A stretch of 64,000 bases of DNA from Thermasporomyces sp036564245 (GCA_036564245.1 DATCKU010000035.1:105642-169641), one strand, 5' to 3'; positions 53,676 to 63,049 are shown, numbered from the stretch's first letter. The notes: a model not told the origin generated them from the sequence alone. Translations and numbers: made by a program.

Positions 53676-54929
53676 CTAGGCGAGGTCGACCAAGGCGTCA
53701 CCAGGTTGTGGTCGCGACGCGATCCACCAGACGAGGGTGGCGCCGACCGCGATGGCAGCGCTGAAAAGTAACGGCGACTCGATGCCGGCGATCGACGCCA
53801 GGCCACCACCTACGGCCGCGCCAAGCGCGGTCGAGCCGTACACGACCGTCCGGGAAGCGGCCGTGACCCGGCCGAGCACCTCCATCGGAGCCAGGCGCTG
53901 ACGCAGCGAGACGGCGGCCACGTTGAAGATCGCGAACGCGCCGCTCGTCACGACGACGACCACCACCGCCGCCCACACCTGCGGCGAGATCACAAGGAGT
54001 GCAGGCACACCGGTGCTGACGGCGATGGTCAGGGTGAGGACGCTCCGGTGCCGACGCCGGCGCCCTCCGGAGCCGGTGACCATCCGATCGGCGACGAAGG
54101 AGCCGAGCAATCCACCGGCAGCGCCCACCGCGAGGAGCACCCCGTAACCGACCTCACCGAGACCGAGCACGTCGCGGGTGTAGAGCACGAGGATGGCGAA
54201 CCATGCACTGTCTGCAGCGGCCACGGCAGCCGAGATCAGGACCAGGACGCGAAGCATGCGGTGTCGAACCAGCCAGGCGAGCCCGGCGCGCACACCGTCG
54301 CCAACCTCGTGGCCACGCTCCGGCCGACCGGCTGCGGCAGCTGTGCCGAGCACGCTGAGCGGCAGCGAGAGCACCAGCATCACCGCCAACGCCAGCGTCA
54401 CTCCGTTGACCGCGAACGGCAGCGCGGCGCCGGCGACGAACAGCATCGAGCCGACCGGTGGCCCGACGAACTCGTTCCCGACGATCTCGCCCGCAGCAAG
54501 CCGGCCATTGGCCCGCTCCAGCAGCGTGCGGGGCACGAGTCGTGGTACGGCCGTCTGCGCCGACGTGTCGCGGACGGTCTCGGCGACGCCGAGCAGGAAC
54601 GCACTGATCGCCACGACCGCGACGGTCACCCAGCCGCTCACCACCGCCGCCATGAGCAGCAGCAGGACCACGACACGAGCCGTGTCGGCGCCCGCGATCA
54701 AAGCCCGAGCCGGCCAGGTGTCGGCCAACGCACCGGCAAGCAGGCCAGTGACGAGCCACGGCAGGGCCTGCGCACCGACGACGACGCCGACAGCGAACGG
54801 ATCCGCACTGATGGATGCCGCGAGAAGGGGGAACGCCGCCAGCCGGATACCGTCGCCGACGTTCGCCAGCGCGCTGGCTGTCCAGAATTGCCAGAACGTA
54901 CGACCCAGCTTGCGTGAGGTAGCGACCAC
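53676..54929 (-). CDS. MFS transporter
   Basis: 417 residues with about 11-12 membrane segments. The N-terminus (TFWQFWTASALANVGDGIRL) and LAGALADTWPARALIAGADT (loop 2-3 with the conserved Asp and Arg) match the MFS_3/enterobactin-exporter-like branch, common as drug or siderophore exporters in actinobacteria. Substrate unknown. GTG 54929 follows AGGAG by five bases; the longer in-frame extension upstream is not protein-like. It is convergent with the SDR gene. Confidence 0.87.
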   Translation of the reverse strand: MVATSRKLGRTFWQFWTASALANVGDGIRLAAFPLLAASISADPFAVGVVVGAQALPWLVTGLLAGALADTWPARALIAGADTARVVVLLLLMAAVVSGWVTVAVVAISAFLLGVAETVRDTSAQTAVPRLVPRTLLERANGRLAAGEIVGNEFVGPPVGSMLFVAGAALPFAVNGVTLALAVMLVLSLPLSVLGTAAAAGRPERGHEVGDGVRAGLAWLVRHRMLRVLVLISAAVAAADSAWFAILVLYTRDVLGLGEVGYGVLLAVGAAGGLLGSFVADRMVTGSGGRRRRHRSVLTLTIAVSTGVPALLVISPQVWAAVVVVVVTSGAFAIFNVAAVSLRQRLAPMEVLGRVTAASRTVVYGSTALGAAVGGGLASIAGIESPLLFSAAIAVGATLVWWIASRPQPGDALVDLA

Positions 54930-55012
54930 ACGAACTCCTCTCGACGGTGGGGACCGGGGAGCACTGTCCTGATGCCAGGGCGGGGTTGCTCCGCCACTCC
55001 CAACGGTCGCGA

Positions 55013-55483
55013 TCAGTCGTTGCGTGAGGTCTTCGTCTTGGCTTCGACCAGCCGAGCGAGCTGCTGGGCCGCCCGTCGACCCCGTGCACCATCCGCGCTC
55101 TGGATCGCCATCACCGAGAGGGTCGTCCCGTCGTCGACGTCCAGCTGTACCCACGGGTCGCCTGGGCGCAGGTTGACGGCAAGCACCTGCGGCCACTCCA
55201 GACGGTGCGTACGTAACACGTTCACGATCGTGAGGCCCGTCTCGTCGGCACTCACCCGGATCCGTGCCAGCCGGTAGAGACCGAACAACAGGGCGACCAG
55301 GATCAAGGCCAGGGTGAGGGTCTGCAGGAAACTGATCTGCTTCCGGGCCTCAGCTGGCAGGCCGAACCACATGCCCAGCGCAGCGAGCGACAAGGCCGCC
55401 CCGGTGCCGAGCGCGACCATGGGCACAAGCCAAGGGCGCCAGGTGTGCGGCAGCACCGGCGGGTGGGCGGGCTCTCTGCTCAT
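55013..55483 (-). CDS. PH-domain membrane protein
   Basis: 156 residues. Two membrane helices at about 17-40 and 52-70 (LVPMVALGTGAALSLAALGM; LTLALILVALLFGLYRLA) are followed by a bacterial PH-like domain with DETGLTIVNVLRTHRLEWPQ and DPWVQLDVDDGTTLSVMAIQ. This protein commonly precedes or follows hisG in actinobacteria. Function unknown. It lies 34 bases after hisG and is likely co-transcribed. Confidence 0.82.
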   Translation of the reverse strand: MSREPAHPPVLPHTWRPWLVPMVALGTGAALSLAALGMWFGLPAEARKQISFLQTLTLALILVALLFGLYRLARIRVSADETGLTIVNVLRTHRLEWPQVLAVNLRPGDPWVQLDVDDGTTLSVMAIQSADGARGRRAAQQLARLVEAKTKTSRND

Positions 55484-55517
55484 GGCGTACGAATCGTGCT
55501 TGTCCTGGCCCTTGATG

Positions 55518-56363
55518 TCAAAGCCGACAGGCGTGGATGTCGGTCACCAGGATGGCGCGGGCACCGAGGTCCCACAGGGCGTCCATCAGTCGTTGGGCGT
55601 CGTTACGCGGGACCATGACCCGCACCGCGGCCCACCCTTCTCGATGAAGCGGCGACACTGTGGGGCCCTCCAGGCCCGGCGTCACGGCGACCGCCGCCTC
55701 GAGCTGTTCGGTTCGGATGTCGTAGTCCATGAGCACGTAGTCACGAGCCACCAGAACGCCTTCCAGGCGGCGTACCAACAGCTCGAGCTCTGCTGGATCC
55801 GCGACACCGTTCCGCTTCACCAGCACGGCCTCGGACCGCAGGATCGGCTCGCCGAACACCTCCAGGCCGGCACCCCGGAGCGTGCTCCCGGTCTCGACGA
55901 CATCGGCGATCACATCCGCTACGCCCAGTGCGATCGACGTCTCGACAGCACCCTCGAGCCGGATGACGTGTGCGGTGATGCCTCGGTCGGCGAGGTACTT
56001 TCGTACCAGTCCGTCGTACTTCGTCGCGATCCGCACACCCTCGAGATCAGCGACGCTCGACGCGGTGCCAGGTCGCGCGGCGAATCTGAAGGTCGACGCG
56101 GCGAACCCCAGGGCGAGGATCTCCTGAGCCGGCGCACCCGAGTCCACGAGGTGATCTCGACCCGTGATGCCAGCGTCGAGGGTTCCCTCACCGACGTAGA
56201 CCGCAATGTCCTTCGGGCGCAGGTAGTAGAACTCGATGGAGTTCTCCGCGTCGATGAGGATCAGCTCACGGCTTTCCTTTCGCTGGCGATAACCCGCCTC
56301 ACGCAACATCTCGGCGGCCGGTTCGGCCAACGTCCCCTTGTTGGGTACGGCAACACGCAGCAT
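55518..56363 (-). CDS. hisG: ATP phosphoribosyltransferase, long form
   Basis: 281 residues. First step of histidine synthesis, joining ATP and PRPP. The N-terminus is MLRVAVPNKGTLAEPAAEML, the PRPP loop EGAVETSIALGVADVIADVV, and a C-terminal PII-like regulatory domain of about 75 residues (VTPGLEGPTVSPLHREGW onward) identifies the long, histidine-inhibited form that needs no HisZ. ATG 56363 was chosen at the conserved N-terminus. Operon order hisE-hisG-PH protein on the minus strand. Confidence 0.95.
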   Translation of the reverse strand: MLRVAVPNKGTLAEPAAEMLREAGYRQRKESRELILIDAENSIEFYYLRPKDIAVYVGEGTLDAGITGRDHLVDSGAPAQEILALGFAASTFRFAARPGTASSVADLEGVRIATKYDGLVRKYLADRGITAHVIRLEGAVETSIALGVADVIADVVETGSTLRGAGLEVFGEPILRSEAVLVKRNGVADPAELELLVRRLEGVLVARDYVLMDYDIRTEQLEAAVAVTPGLEGPTVSPLHREGWAAVRVMVPRNDAQRLMDALWDLGARAILVTDIHACRL

Positions 56364-56499
56364 GGTTTGACGTCTTTCCATTCGTGGCTTGCTCATGGAG
56401 ATTGTCGAACGACTCGAGTCGATGGGCTCTCGTGGTGGTGTCGTCCGCTCTCGCCAACCGTGGGATGCCAGCCTGGACGACCGATCGACGCCGGCATCC

Positions 56500-56763
56500 C
56501 TAAAGATGGGCGTAGACCTCGTCCAGCGTGAGCCCGCAGGCCAGCATCAGCACCTGGGCGTGGTAGAGCAGTTGCGAGATCTCCTCGGCAGCACGTTCCC
56601 GACCTTCGTGCTCGGCCGCCATCCAGGCCTCGGCCGCCTCCTCGACGAGCTTCTTGCCGATCGCATGGACGCCTGAGTCGAGCTCGGCAACGGTGCGCGA
56701 GCCAGGCGGGCGGGTCTCCGCCTTGGCCCGCAGCTCGGCGTACAGCTCGTCGAACGTCTTCAT
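56500..56763 (-). CDS. hisE: Phosphoribosyl-ATP pyrophosphatase
   Basis: 87 residues, normal for a stand-alone HisE. It hydrolyses phosphoribosyl-ATP in the second step of histidine synthesis. MKTFDELYAELRAKAETRPP at the start and the MazG-like metal motif KKLVEEAAEAWMAAEHEGRE, EEISQLLYHAQVLM are clear. It precedes hisG by 136 bases on the same strand. The longer open frame upstream is excluded because the family starts at this Met. Confidence 0.94.
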   Translation of the reverse strand: MKTFDELYAELRAKAETRPPGSRTVAELDSGVHAIGKKLVEEAAEAWMAAEHEGRERAAEEISQLLYHAQVLMLACGLTLDEVYAHL

Positions 56764-56957
56764 GAACCTTCGTCTCGGCTCTCTCGTGCCCCGACCGGCC
56801 ATCGATCGATGGACCGACCCCAAAGCGGGTCTGTCACGCTCGAGGCCTTCTGGCGAGCGGAGCCCACCCGTTGACCGTTCAGCCTGATGGAGGCCCTCCA
56901 AGCCTAGGCCACGCCATTTTGCTCGCCGGGAGGTGTCCGAGGGCCGTGGGTCGCTGG

Positions 56958-57662
56958 CTAGACCAATCCGGACCGGACGGCATAGAGCGCGGCCTGCGTA
57001 CGGTCGGAAAGGCCCAGCTTCGCGAGGATCGAGGAGACGTGGGTCTTCACGGTCTTCTCGGACAGGACGAGCGCCCGCGCGATCTCCCGGTTGGATCGGC
57101 CTCGAGCGATCTCGGTGAGGACCTCGATCTCCCGGTCGGTGAGCGCGTCCGCGCGGGTGTCCTCCTCGCCTTTGAGCAGCGCGCTGGCCACTTCCGGCTC
57201 GAGCAGCACCTGACCGGAATGCACCGCGCGAATCGCCTGGGCCAAGGCCTCGGGGTCCACGTCCTTGAAGACGTAGCCCGCGGCGCCCGCCCGCAGCGCC
57301 GGCACCACACGGGCGGGCTCGGTGAACGAGGTCAGGACGAGCACGCGGCTCGGCAGATCACGCTCGCGCATCATGCGTAACGCATCAACCCCGTCGACCG
57401 TGGGCAGCGCGAGATCGAGGAGTACGACGTCCGGCCGGAGCCGCTCGGCCTGTTCCACCGCTTCGCCGCCGTCGGTGGCCTCGCCGACGACCTCGATGTC
57501 GTCCAGGACGTCGAGGAACGTGTGCAGACCGTGACGCACCACTTGATGGTCGTCGACGATCAGCACACGAATCGGTCCCGCCTGACTGGGGGTGGCCCCG
57601 CGGTCGGAGACCTCCCGGACGGGGCTGCTGCGCGTCGCGGATCCCGTCATCGGCTCAGTCAC
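56958..57662 (-). CDS. NarL/LuxR-type response regulator
   Basis: 234 residues. The receiver domain spans about 30-145 (RVLIVDDHQVVRHGLHTFLD; phosphorylated Asp in DVVLLDLALPTVDG; conserved Thr/Ser in VLVLTSF and Lys in GYVFKDVD). A LuxR HTH follows at about 168-230 (LTDREIEVLTEIARGRSNRE, VKTHVSSILAKLGLSDRTQA). The GTG start overlaps the end of the kinase gene by eight bases, giving a co-translated two-component pair. Targets are not known. Confidence 0.92.
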   Translation of the reverse strand: MTEPMTGSATRSSPVREVSDRGATPSQAGPIRVLIVDDHQVVRHGLHTFLDVLDDIEVVGEATDGGEAVEQAERLRPDVVLLDLALPTVDGVDALRMMRERDLPSRVLVLTSFTEPARVVPALRAGAAGYVFKDVDPEALAQAIRAVHSGQVLLEPEVASALLKGEEDTRADALTDREIEVLTEIARGRSNREIARALVLSEKTVKTHVSSILAKLGLSDRTQAALYAVRSGLV

Positions 57663-58836
57663 GGGGCACCTCCAACGTCACCGTCGTCCCCTCCCCCACT
57701 CGCGACTCCACCCGGAGCCTTCCACCAACGCGCCGCGCACGCTCCCGCATCGAGGCGATACCGAGGTGATGCCCGCCTTCTCGGGCAGGCTCCCTGGCGA
57801 GCCCCTTGCCGTCGTCGCTCACGGTCAAGATCACACGGTCCTTCGGGGTCCGCAGGTTCACAACAACGTGACGCGGCTCTGCATGCCGGAGCGCGTTGTG
57901 CAGCGCCTCCTGCGCCACGCGGAACACCGCGTCCTCGACCGCCTCCGGCAGCGCGCAGCGGCCGTCGCAATCGGCACTGAAGGAGACGTCGACCGGATGG
58001 GCCCGGCCGATCACGTCGACGTGCTTGCGCAGGGCCGGGACGAGCCCGTCCTCCCGGACCGCAGGGGGCCGTAGCTCGGTCACGACCGCGCGCAGCTCGT
58101 CCAGCGCCGATCCCACGAGCTCCTTCAGCCGGGCAAACTCGTCCCTTGCCCGCTCACGATCGCCTTTCAGCAGCAGCGCTTCGACCGCACCCACTGTCAA
58201 GCGGAGGCTGAAGAGCTTCTGCGCCACAGCGTCGTGCAGGTCGCGTGCGATTCGCGCCCGCTCCTCGACCACGGTGAGCTCCCGGTCGCGCTCGAACATC
58301 TTCGCCCGTGTGATCGCGATCGCCGCATGGGCGGCGAGGATGCGAAGCATTCGCTCATCCGCGGGCTCGAACTGCCTGCCGTCCGGTCGGTTCGCCACAT
58401 AGATCGCACCCAGGATGTCCCCGCGATCCACGACGGGAATGCCGAGAAAAGGCCCCATGTCCGGATGTGCGCTGGGCCAGCCGGAGAACCGAGCGTCTGC
58501 ACGGACGTCGGCCGTGCGGTGAGGTTTGGTCTGGCGGAGCAACAGACCGAGCAAGCCGTGAGCCCGCGGCACCGGGCCGATCGCCGTCCACTGCTCGCTT
58601 GTGATGCCGGACGCGTAGAACTCGGCGAACCGGGCTTGTTCATCGCGCAGACCGAGCGCGGCGTAGTCGGCGCGAACCAGGTTCCGCGCGGACTCGACGA
58701 TCATCTGCAGGACCTCGTGGATCGACGTCTGCTCGGTGATCGCGAGCACCGCCCGTGACAACGCATCGAAGTCGGCACGGCACTGGGACGGGCTTACCAC
58801 GCCTGACACGGTACCTACCGGTCCGCCTCGAGACAT
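57655..58836 (-). CDS. GAF-domain sensor histidine kinase
   Basis: 393 residues, no membrane segment, hence a cytosolic sensor. A GAF domain occupies about residues 40-180 (ARNLVRADYAALGLRDEQAR, GPFLGIPVVDRGDILGAIYV). The HisKA_3 dimerisation/phosphoacceptor motif is EERARIARDLHDAVAQKLFS near residue 198, and a HATPase domain follows (AQEALHNALRHAEPRHVVVN; DDGKGL; GIASMRERARRVGGRL). It resembles DevS/NreB-type sensors, but no heme or Fe-S Cys motif can be confirmed. Several GTG codons offer alternative starts downstream of 58836. Confidence 0.9.
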   Translation of the reverse strand: MSRGGPVGTVSGVVSPSQCRADFDALSRAVLAITEQTSIHEVLQMIVESARNLVRADYAALGLRDEQARFAEFYASGITSEQWTAIGPVPRAHGLLGLLLRQTKPHRTADVRADARFSGWPSAHPDMGPFLGIPVVDRGDILGAIYVANRPDGRQFEPADERMLRILAAHAAIAITRAKMFERDRELTVVEERARIARDLHDAVAQKLFSLRLTVGAVEALLLKGDRERARDEFARLKELVGSALDELRAVVTELRPPAVREDGLVPALRKHVDVIGRAHPVDVSFSADCDGRCALPEAVEDAVFRVAQEALHNALRHAEPRHVVVNLRTPKDRVILTVSDDGKGLAREPAREGGHHLGIASMRERARRVGGRLRVESRVGEGTTVTLEVPRD

Positions 58837-58937
58837 CCTGCGCAGGTCGTAGGTCCGACGGCGTACCCAGGTCCGATCCGCGGGTCGATGTCTGGGCTCC
58901 TCCTCCTTCCTAGCGTCGAGCTCGGAAGGAGAAACCG

Positions 58938-59150
58938 ATGTTCAACGACCTCATGATCGACGAGTTGGCCCGGGCCCGCCTGACCGATCTGTATCGGCAA
59001 GCGGCGGAGGAACGACTCGCCCGCACGGTGGCGAGGTCCAGAACGCCGTCGAGAGTCCGTGGTCTCCTCCGTCGCGTCTTGGGTCGACGCAACGACAGAT
59101 CCTGCCCCGTCGCCATTCCCCCACAGGGCAAGGCGTCGACGCTGGCCTGA
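58938..59150 (+). CDS. Small basic protein of unknown function
   Basis: 70 residues: MFNDLMIDELARARLTDLYR, then QAAEERLARTVARS and an Arg-rich tail. Helical and amphipathic at the N-terminus. GGAAGGAG lies five to six bases before the ATG, which is strong support for translation. It is divergent from the sensor kinase and could be one of its targets; that is inference. Confidence 0.6.
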   Translation: MFNDLMIDELARARLTDLYRQAAEERLARTVARSRTPSRVRGLLRRVLGRRNDRSCPVAIPPQGKASTLA

Positions 59151-59292
59151 CCAGCGGTCGTACCAGCTGTCAGCAACCCGCCCCTGGCTCCCACCACATG
59201 CGGTCGACGCAGCTGCAGCGTGGTCACCCAGGTTCGCTCACTCAGCTTTGCCGTCTCGATCCGTCACGATCCCGTCACACAAGGAGGACACC

Positions 59293-60018
59293 ATGTCCGT
59301 CGCCCTCGTTACCGGCGCCTCCCGTGGTCTCGGCCTCGCCCTCGCTGGAGGGCTGGCCGACGCCGGATGGTCCCTCATCGTCGATGCCCGGCATGCCGAA
59401 CCCCTGCAGGAAGCCGTACGCGAGCTGCGCAGCCGTGCAGCGCCGGGCGCTTCGGTCGTGGCACACGTCGGATCCGTCGCCGACCCGCAGCATCGAAGGG
59501 AGCTGATCGCCGCCGCCGAGGATCTGGGCGGCCTCGACCTGCTGGTCAACAACGCCGGAATTCTCGGTCCCAGCCCGCTCCCGGCCCTCGAGCGCCTCGA
59601 GCTCGCTGCCTACCGGGAGATCCTCGAGATCGGCACGGTCGCTCCCCTGGCGCTCGCCCAGCTCGCGCTGCCGCTGCTTCGGCGCAGCCCACGTGGCGCG
59701 CTGATCAACGTGACCAGCGACGCGGCGGTGGAGGCGTACGCCGGTTGGGGCGGCTACGGGTCCGGTAAGGCCGCACTCGAGCAGTGGTCGCGGGTGCTCG
59801 CCACCGAGCTCACCGAGGCGGGGAGCGACGTCAAGGTCTGGTGGGTCGACCCGGGTGACCTGCGTACCCAGATGCACCAGGACGCCTTCCCAGGCGAGGA
59901 CATCTCCGACCGTCCCCTGCCTGACACCGTGGTTCCGGGATTTCTCCGGCTGATCTCCGAACGCCCACCCAGTGGCCGGTTCCGTGCCGCGGCGCTGCTC
60001 GAGGGAGCGCCGGCATGA
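59293..60018 (+). CDS. Short-chain dehydrogenase/reductase coupled to QueA-like gene
   Basis: 241 residues. NAD(P) motif LVTGASRGLGLALAGGLADA at the N-terminus, NNAGILGPSPL, catalytic Ser in LINVTSDAAVEAYAGWGGYG and a Tyr/Lys in GYGSGKAALEQW. ATG 59293 follows AAGGAGG by five bases. Its stop overlaps the next ATG (ATGA), so it is translationally coupled to the QueA-like gene, suggesting a shared pathway. Substrate unknown. Confidence 0.88.
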   Translation: MSVALVTGASRGLGLALAGGLADAGWSLIVDARHAEPLQEAVRELRSRAAPGASVVAHVGSVADPQHRRELIAAAEDLGGLDLLVNNAGILGPSPLPALERLELAAYREILEIGTVAPLALAQLALPLLRRSPRGALINVTSDAAVEAYAGWGGYGSGKAALEQWSRVLATELTEAGSDVKVWWVDPGDLRTQMHQDAFPGEDISDRPLPDTVVPGFLRLISERPPSGRFRAAALLEGAPA

Positions 60019-61127
60019 GGACGAGACCCACGAGCGGCAGCGGATCGTCGCCGGCGCTGGCCGCCCCGCCTCCGGCCGCGACGGCGCAGGTAGCCACGCC
60101 ACCGTCGCTGCAGTTCGTACTCCCAGCCGAGCTGGAAGCTCATGAACCTCCCGAAGCCCGGGGCGTTGCACGTGATGGCGTACGCCTGCTGGTCGGCCGG
60201 TACAGATCGGCTGGGGACGAGATCGAGCTCAGCCATCACGTGTTCACCGAGCTGCCGTCGCTGTTGGAACCGGGAGACGTCCTGGTCGTCAACCGTTCGC
60301 AGACCCTTCCGGCAGCTGTCGACCTTCCGCGAGACGAGCTCGGCGCACGACGGATGGTGCACTTCTCGACGCCTGCACCTGACGGCTCATGGCTCGTCGA
60401 GCTGCGCCGCGGCGACGGTCCGGATCGAGACGGGCGGGCAGGCCAGCGGCTACAGCTTCCGGGAGATGTGGAACTGGTCCTGCTCCGCCCCCACGCGTCC
60501 AGGCGCCTGTGGCATGCCGCGCTGTCCGCGACAGACGTACGCGAGTACCTGGAGCGGTTTGGCCGTCCGATCCGGTACCCGTACGTCACGCAGCACTGGC
60601 CGCTCGGGCACTACCAGACGGTGTTCGCAACTGTTCCGGGCAGTGCGGAGATGCCCAGTGCCGGCAGGCCGTTCACACCGGAGGTCGTCACACGGTTGGT
60701 GTCTCGCGGGATCCTGGTCGTCCCGATCACGTTGCACTGCGGGGTCGCGTCACCGGAGTATCACGAGCCGCCGTACGACGAATGGTTCGAGGTGCCGGTG
60801 CCGACCGCGCAGGCCGTGAACGACGCGATCCGACGCGGGTCGCGGGTCGTGGCCGTGGGATCGACGGTCGTACGCGCACTGGAGTCCGCCGTCACACCCG
60901 AGGGCTGGGTGGAAGCGCGGCAGGGTTGGACGAACCTCGTGGTGACCCCCGCGCGCGGTGTTCGAGTGGTCTCCGGACTCCTGACCGGCTTTCACGAGCC
61001 GATGTCCTCGCACCTTGCCATGCTCGACGCCGTGGCCGGGCCCGAGCTCGTATCCCGCTGCTACACGGTTGCTCTCGAGTCCGGGTACCTGTGGCACGAG
61101 TTCGGTGACGTCAACCTCCTGCTGTGA
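60015..61127 (+). CDS. S-adenosylmethionine:tRNA ribosyltransferase-isomerase-like (QueA family)
   Basis: 370 residues. QueA-type features include GDVLVVNRSQTLPAAVDLPR, VELVLLRPHASRRLWHAALS, GRPIRYPYVTQHWPLGHYQT (variant of the usual PPYI/YQTVYA segment), TLHCGVASPEYHEPPYDEWF and VVAVGSTVVRALESA. True QueA makes epoxyqueuosine in tRNA, but the variant motifs and the absence of other queuosine genes nearby make a different role possible. The first 30 residues are a Pro/Ala-rich extension. Last gene of the SDR-QueA operon, followed by element copy C. Confidence 0.78.
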   Translation: MRTRPTSGSGSSPALAAPPPAATAQVATPPSLQFVLPAELEAHEPPEARGVARDGVRLLVGRYRSAGDEIELSHHVFTELPSLLEPGDVLVVNRSQTLPAAVDLPRDELGARRMVHFSTPAPDGSWLVELRRGDGPDRDGRAGQRLQLPGDVELVLLRPHASRRLWHAALSATDVREYLERFGRPIRYPYVTQHWPLGHYQTVFATVPGSAEMPSAGRPFTPEVVTRLVSRGILVVPITLHCGVASPEYHEPPYDEWFEVPVPTAQAVNDAIRRGSRVVAVGSTVVRALESAVTPEGWVEARQGWTNLVVTPARGVRVVSGLLTGFHEPMSSHLAMLDAVAGPELVSRCYTVALESGYLWHEFGDVNLLL

Positions 61128-61197
61128 CGTGCTGGCGAGGCCGCAGCCGTCTCGTGCAGCGTCGGCCACTACTGGCACACCCGGAAGGGGGAGCACC

Positions 61198-61269
61198 AGG
61201 CGTTTTGGGGGTGTGACATGTGTCGGCACGTGTCACACCCCCAACAGCCCGAGTGCACACGGTCATTCC
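61198..61269 (-). repeat. AATGACC intergenic element, copy C (inverted)
   Basis: Reads on the minus strand as AATGACCGTGTGCACT, then a 16-base hairpin with one mismatch, GGGGGTGTGACATGTG-TCGG-CACGTGTCACACCCCC (61207-61242 on the plus strand), then AAAACGCCT. It lies between convergent genes. Confidence 0.8.
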
Positions 61270-61355
61270 GGTCGCCGTCACCCGGACGCCGCCCCGGACA
61301 GGCGGTATCCGGGTGGTCCTCACCCGGATACCGCCGTCCAGGCACCGGCAGCCCG

Positions 61356-62928
61356 CTAAGAGCCGACCGCGTAAGCCCGGATGACGGTCTGCTCGACCCC
61401 GTTGCCCTTCGAGTCGACCGCCTCAGCCCGCAACGACACATACCGCGTCCCCTCAGGCTGCTCGACCACCGCCACCCAACGGTTCTGCCCCGCCGCCACC
61501 GTGCGAGCCTTCCGCCACGTCGCACCATCATCGGTCGACACCTGCACCACCAGCTGACGCAGCACCGCCACCTTCACCCCGATACAACGCCGTCCGCGCC
61601 GAATCGGTGCGGGAGAAACCCTCATGCCCAGCAGAGTCGAAGTACAACAGCATGAAGATGGACAACTCGTCACCCACCCGCGATGACAACGGTTCGCTCG
61701 TCATCGGAAACGCCGGACCGAAGACGCCATAGTTCCACAGCTGGGTGTACGTCCGCCCACGCTCGTAGCCGAGCGCCGGCGCCTCGAGGTATGTGCGAAC
61801 TCGCCATCGTGAGTGATCTCACCGAAACTCGCCTCCCACTGCACGGGCTCCGGCTCGAGATAGCTGATCACCGTCGTAGGCACGTCGAGCGGGAAGTCGT
61901 GCGAGAGCACGAATGGTGCGCCCGCACCATGTGTCGTCATGGTCCGAAGGGCGCGACGCCCCTCCTTCTGCTGGGCGTACCGGAACCGTCACCTTCGCCA
62001 GTTGGTCATCGGTGACATGGCGGTCGTAGCCGTCGAGGAACCGACCCTTCCGCACGTCCATCAAGCCGTAGAAGCACTGGTTGTTCGGTCCCTGACCGGC
62101 CCGTTGGCTGGAGACGAACGACACCAGCGGTGACCTGGTCGTCGGCGGGCCGAGTTGTGCTGCATACAGGCCGTCGAAGTCAGTGAGGTCCTCGTTGAAG
62201 ACCATGAGCCCGATGTCGCTGTTGGGCACGTAGTAGCCGAAGGCTGCCAGCACCGACCGTACTGATCGACGTTCCACCGTTGTGCCGACCGGCTTGGCCT
62301 TACGCGCGTCGGCAAGGATCGTCACGTCCTTGTTCAGGCGCATCAATGGATGCACCATCAAGGTCCCTTCAGAGGACGTGGTGACGAAGCTGCCGACGAT
62401 GTAGCGACCCTTGGGCAGCAGGACCTTGACGACACCCTTGCGGTCCGGCACACACTTTGCCCGCACGTCGTTGTCGAGTCCGAAAAATCCAGCAGTCGCT
62501 GCCGTCGTGGGCTTGCCAGCCCGATCGAGGTGCTTGATCGTGATCTCGTACCTTTCACCGCGTGCGGTCTCGACACCGGACTGCTCACACCTGCTCGGCT
62601 CACTCGACCCTTCGTCACCAGCCACGAGAATTCGTGATCCTTGGCGGCCTTCGCTGATCGGGGTCGGTCCCGTCGATGGCGAGAGCACTACTCGTTTGCC
62701 GTCGGTGAATGTCACGGAAACGTTCGACGGGCGGCTCGCGGATTCCCCGCCTTGCGCTGGAGGACTTCGCAACCCGGTGCTTGTCTGGTTCGTTGTGGGC
62801 TCGGCCGCCGACACATGCGTGCTGCTGACGAGGGTGCCGCCGACGAGCACCACGCATGTCACCGTGGCGCCGATCGGGCGTCGACGAATCCGAACCAGCA
62901 CGTGCGAAAGGGCAGGGTTGATTGGCAT
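61356..62928 (-). pseudogene. Secreted protein related to subtilase C-terminal regions, frameshifted
   Basis: Starts at ATG 62928 with a signal peptide (IGATVTCVVLVGGTLVSSTH, then VSAAEP). The first frame runs to about 61990 (YEITIKHLDRAGKPTTAATA; LPKGRYIVGSFVTTSSEG; FGYYVPNSDIGLMVFNEDL). Further frames supply FVLSHDFPLDVPTTVISYLE and, near 61690, LSSRVGDELSIFMLLYFDSA, ending with GVEQTVIRAYAVGS at 61356. The parts correspond in order to the region after the catalytic domain of some actinobacterial S8 peptidases, but no peptidase domain is present. At least three shifts are needed, so it is not functional as one protein. Confidence 0.7.
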
Positions 62929-63049
62929 CAGACTCCCGGTTTGTTGGATGATCACGCCATGAACGGCACGCGTTCGTCCTGGCGTACGCCACATGACGTA
63001 CGCCTCGCTGCTAACAGCAGCTGCTAGTCGATCCGGCTGGCTAGTGGAG

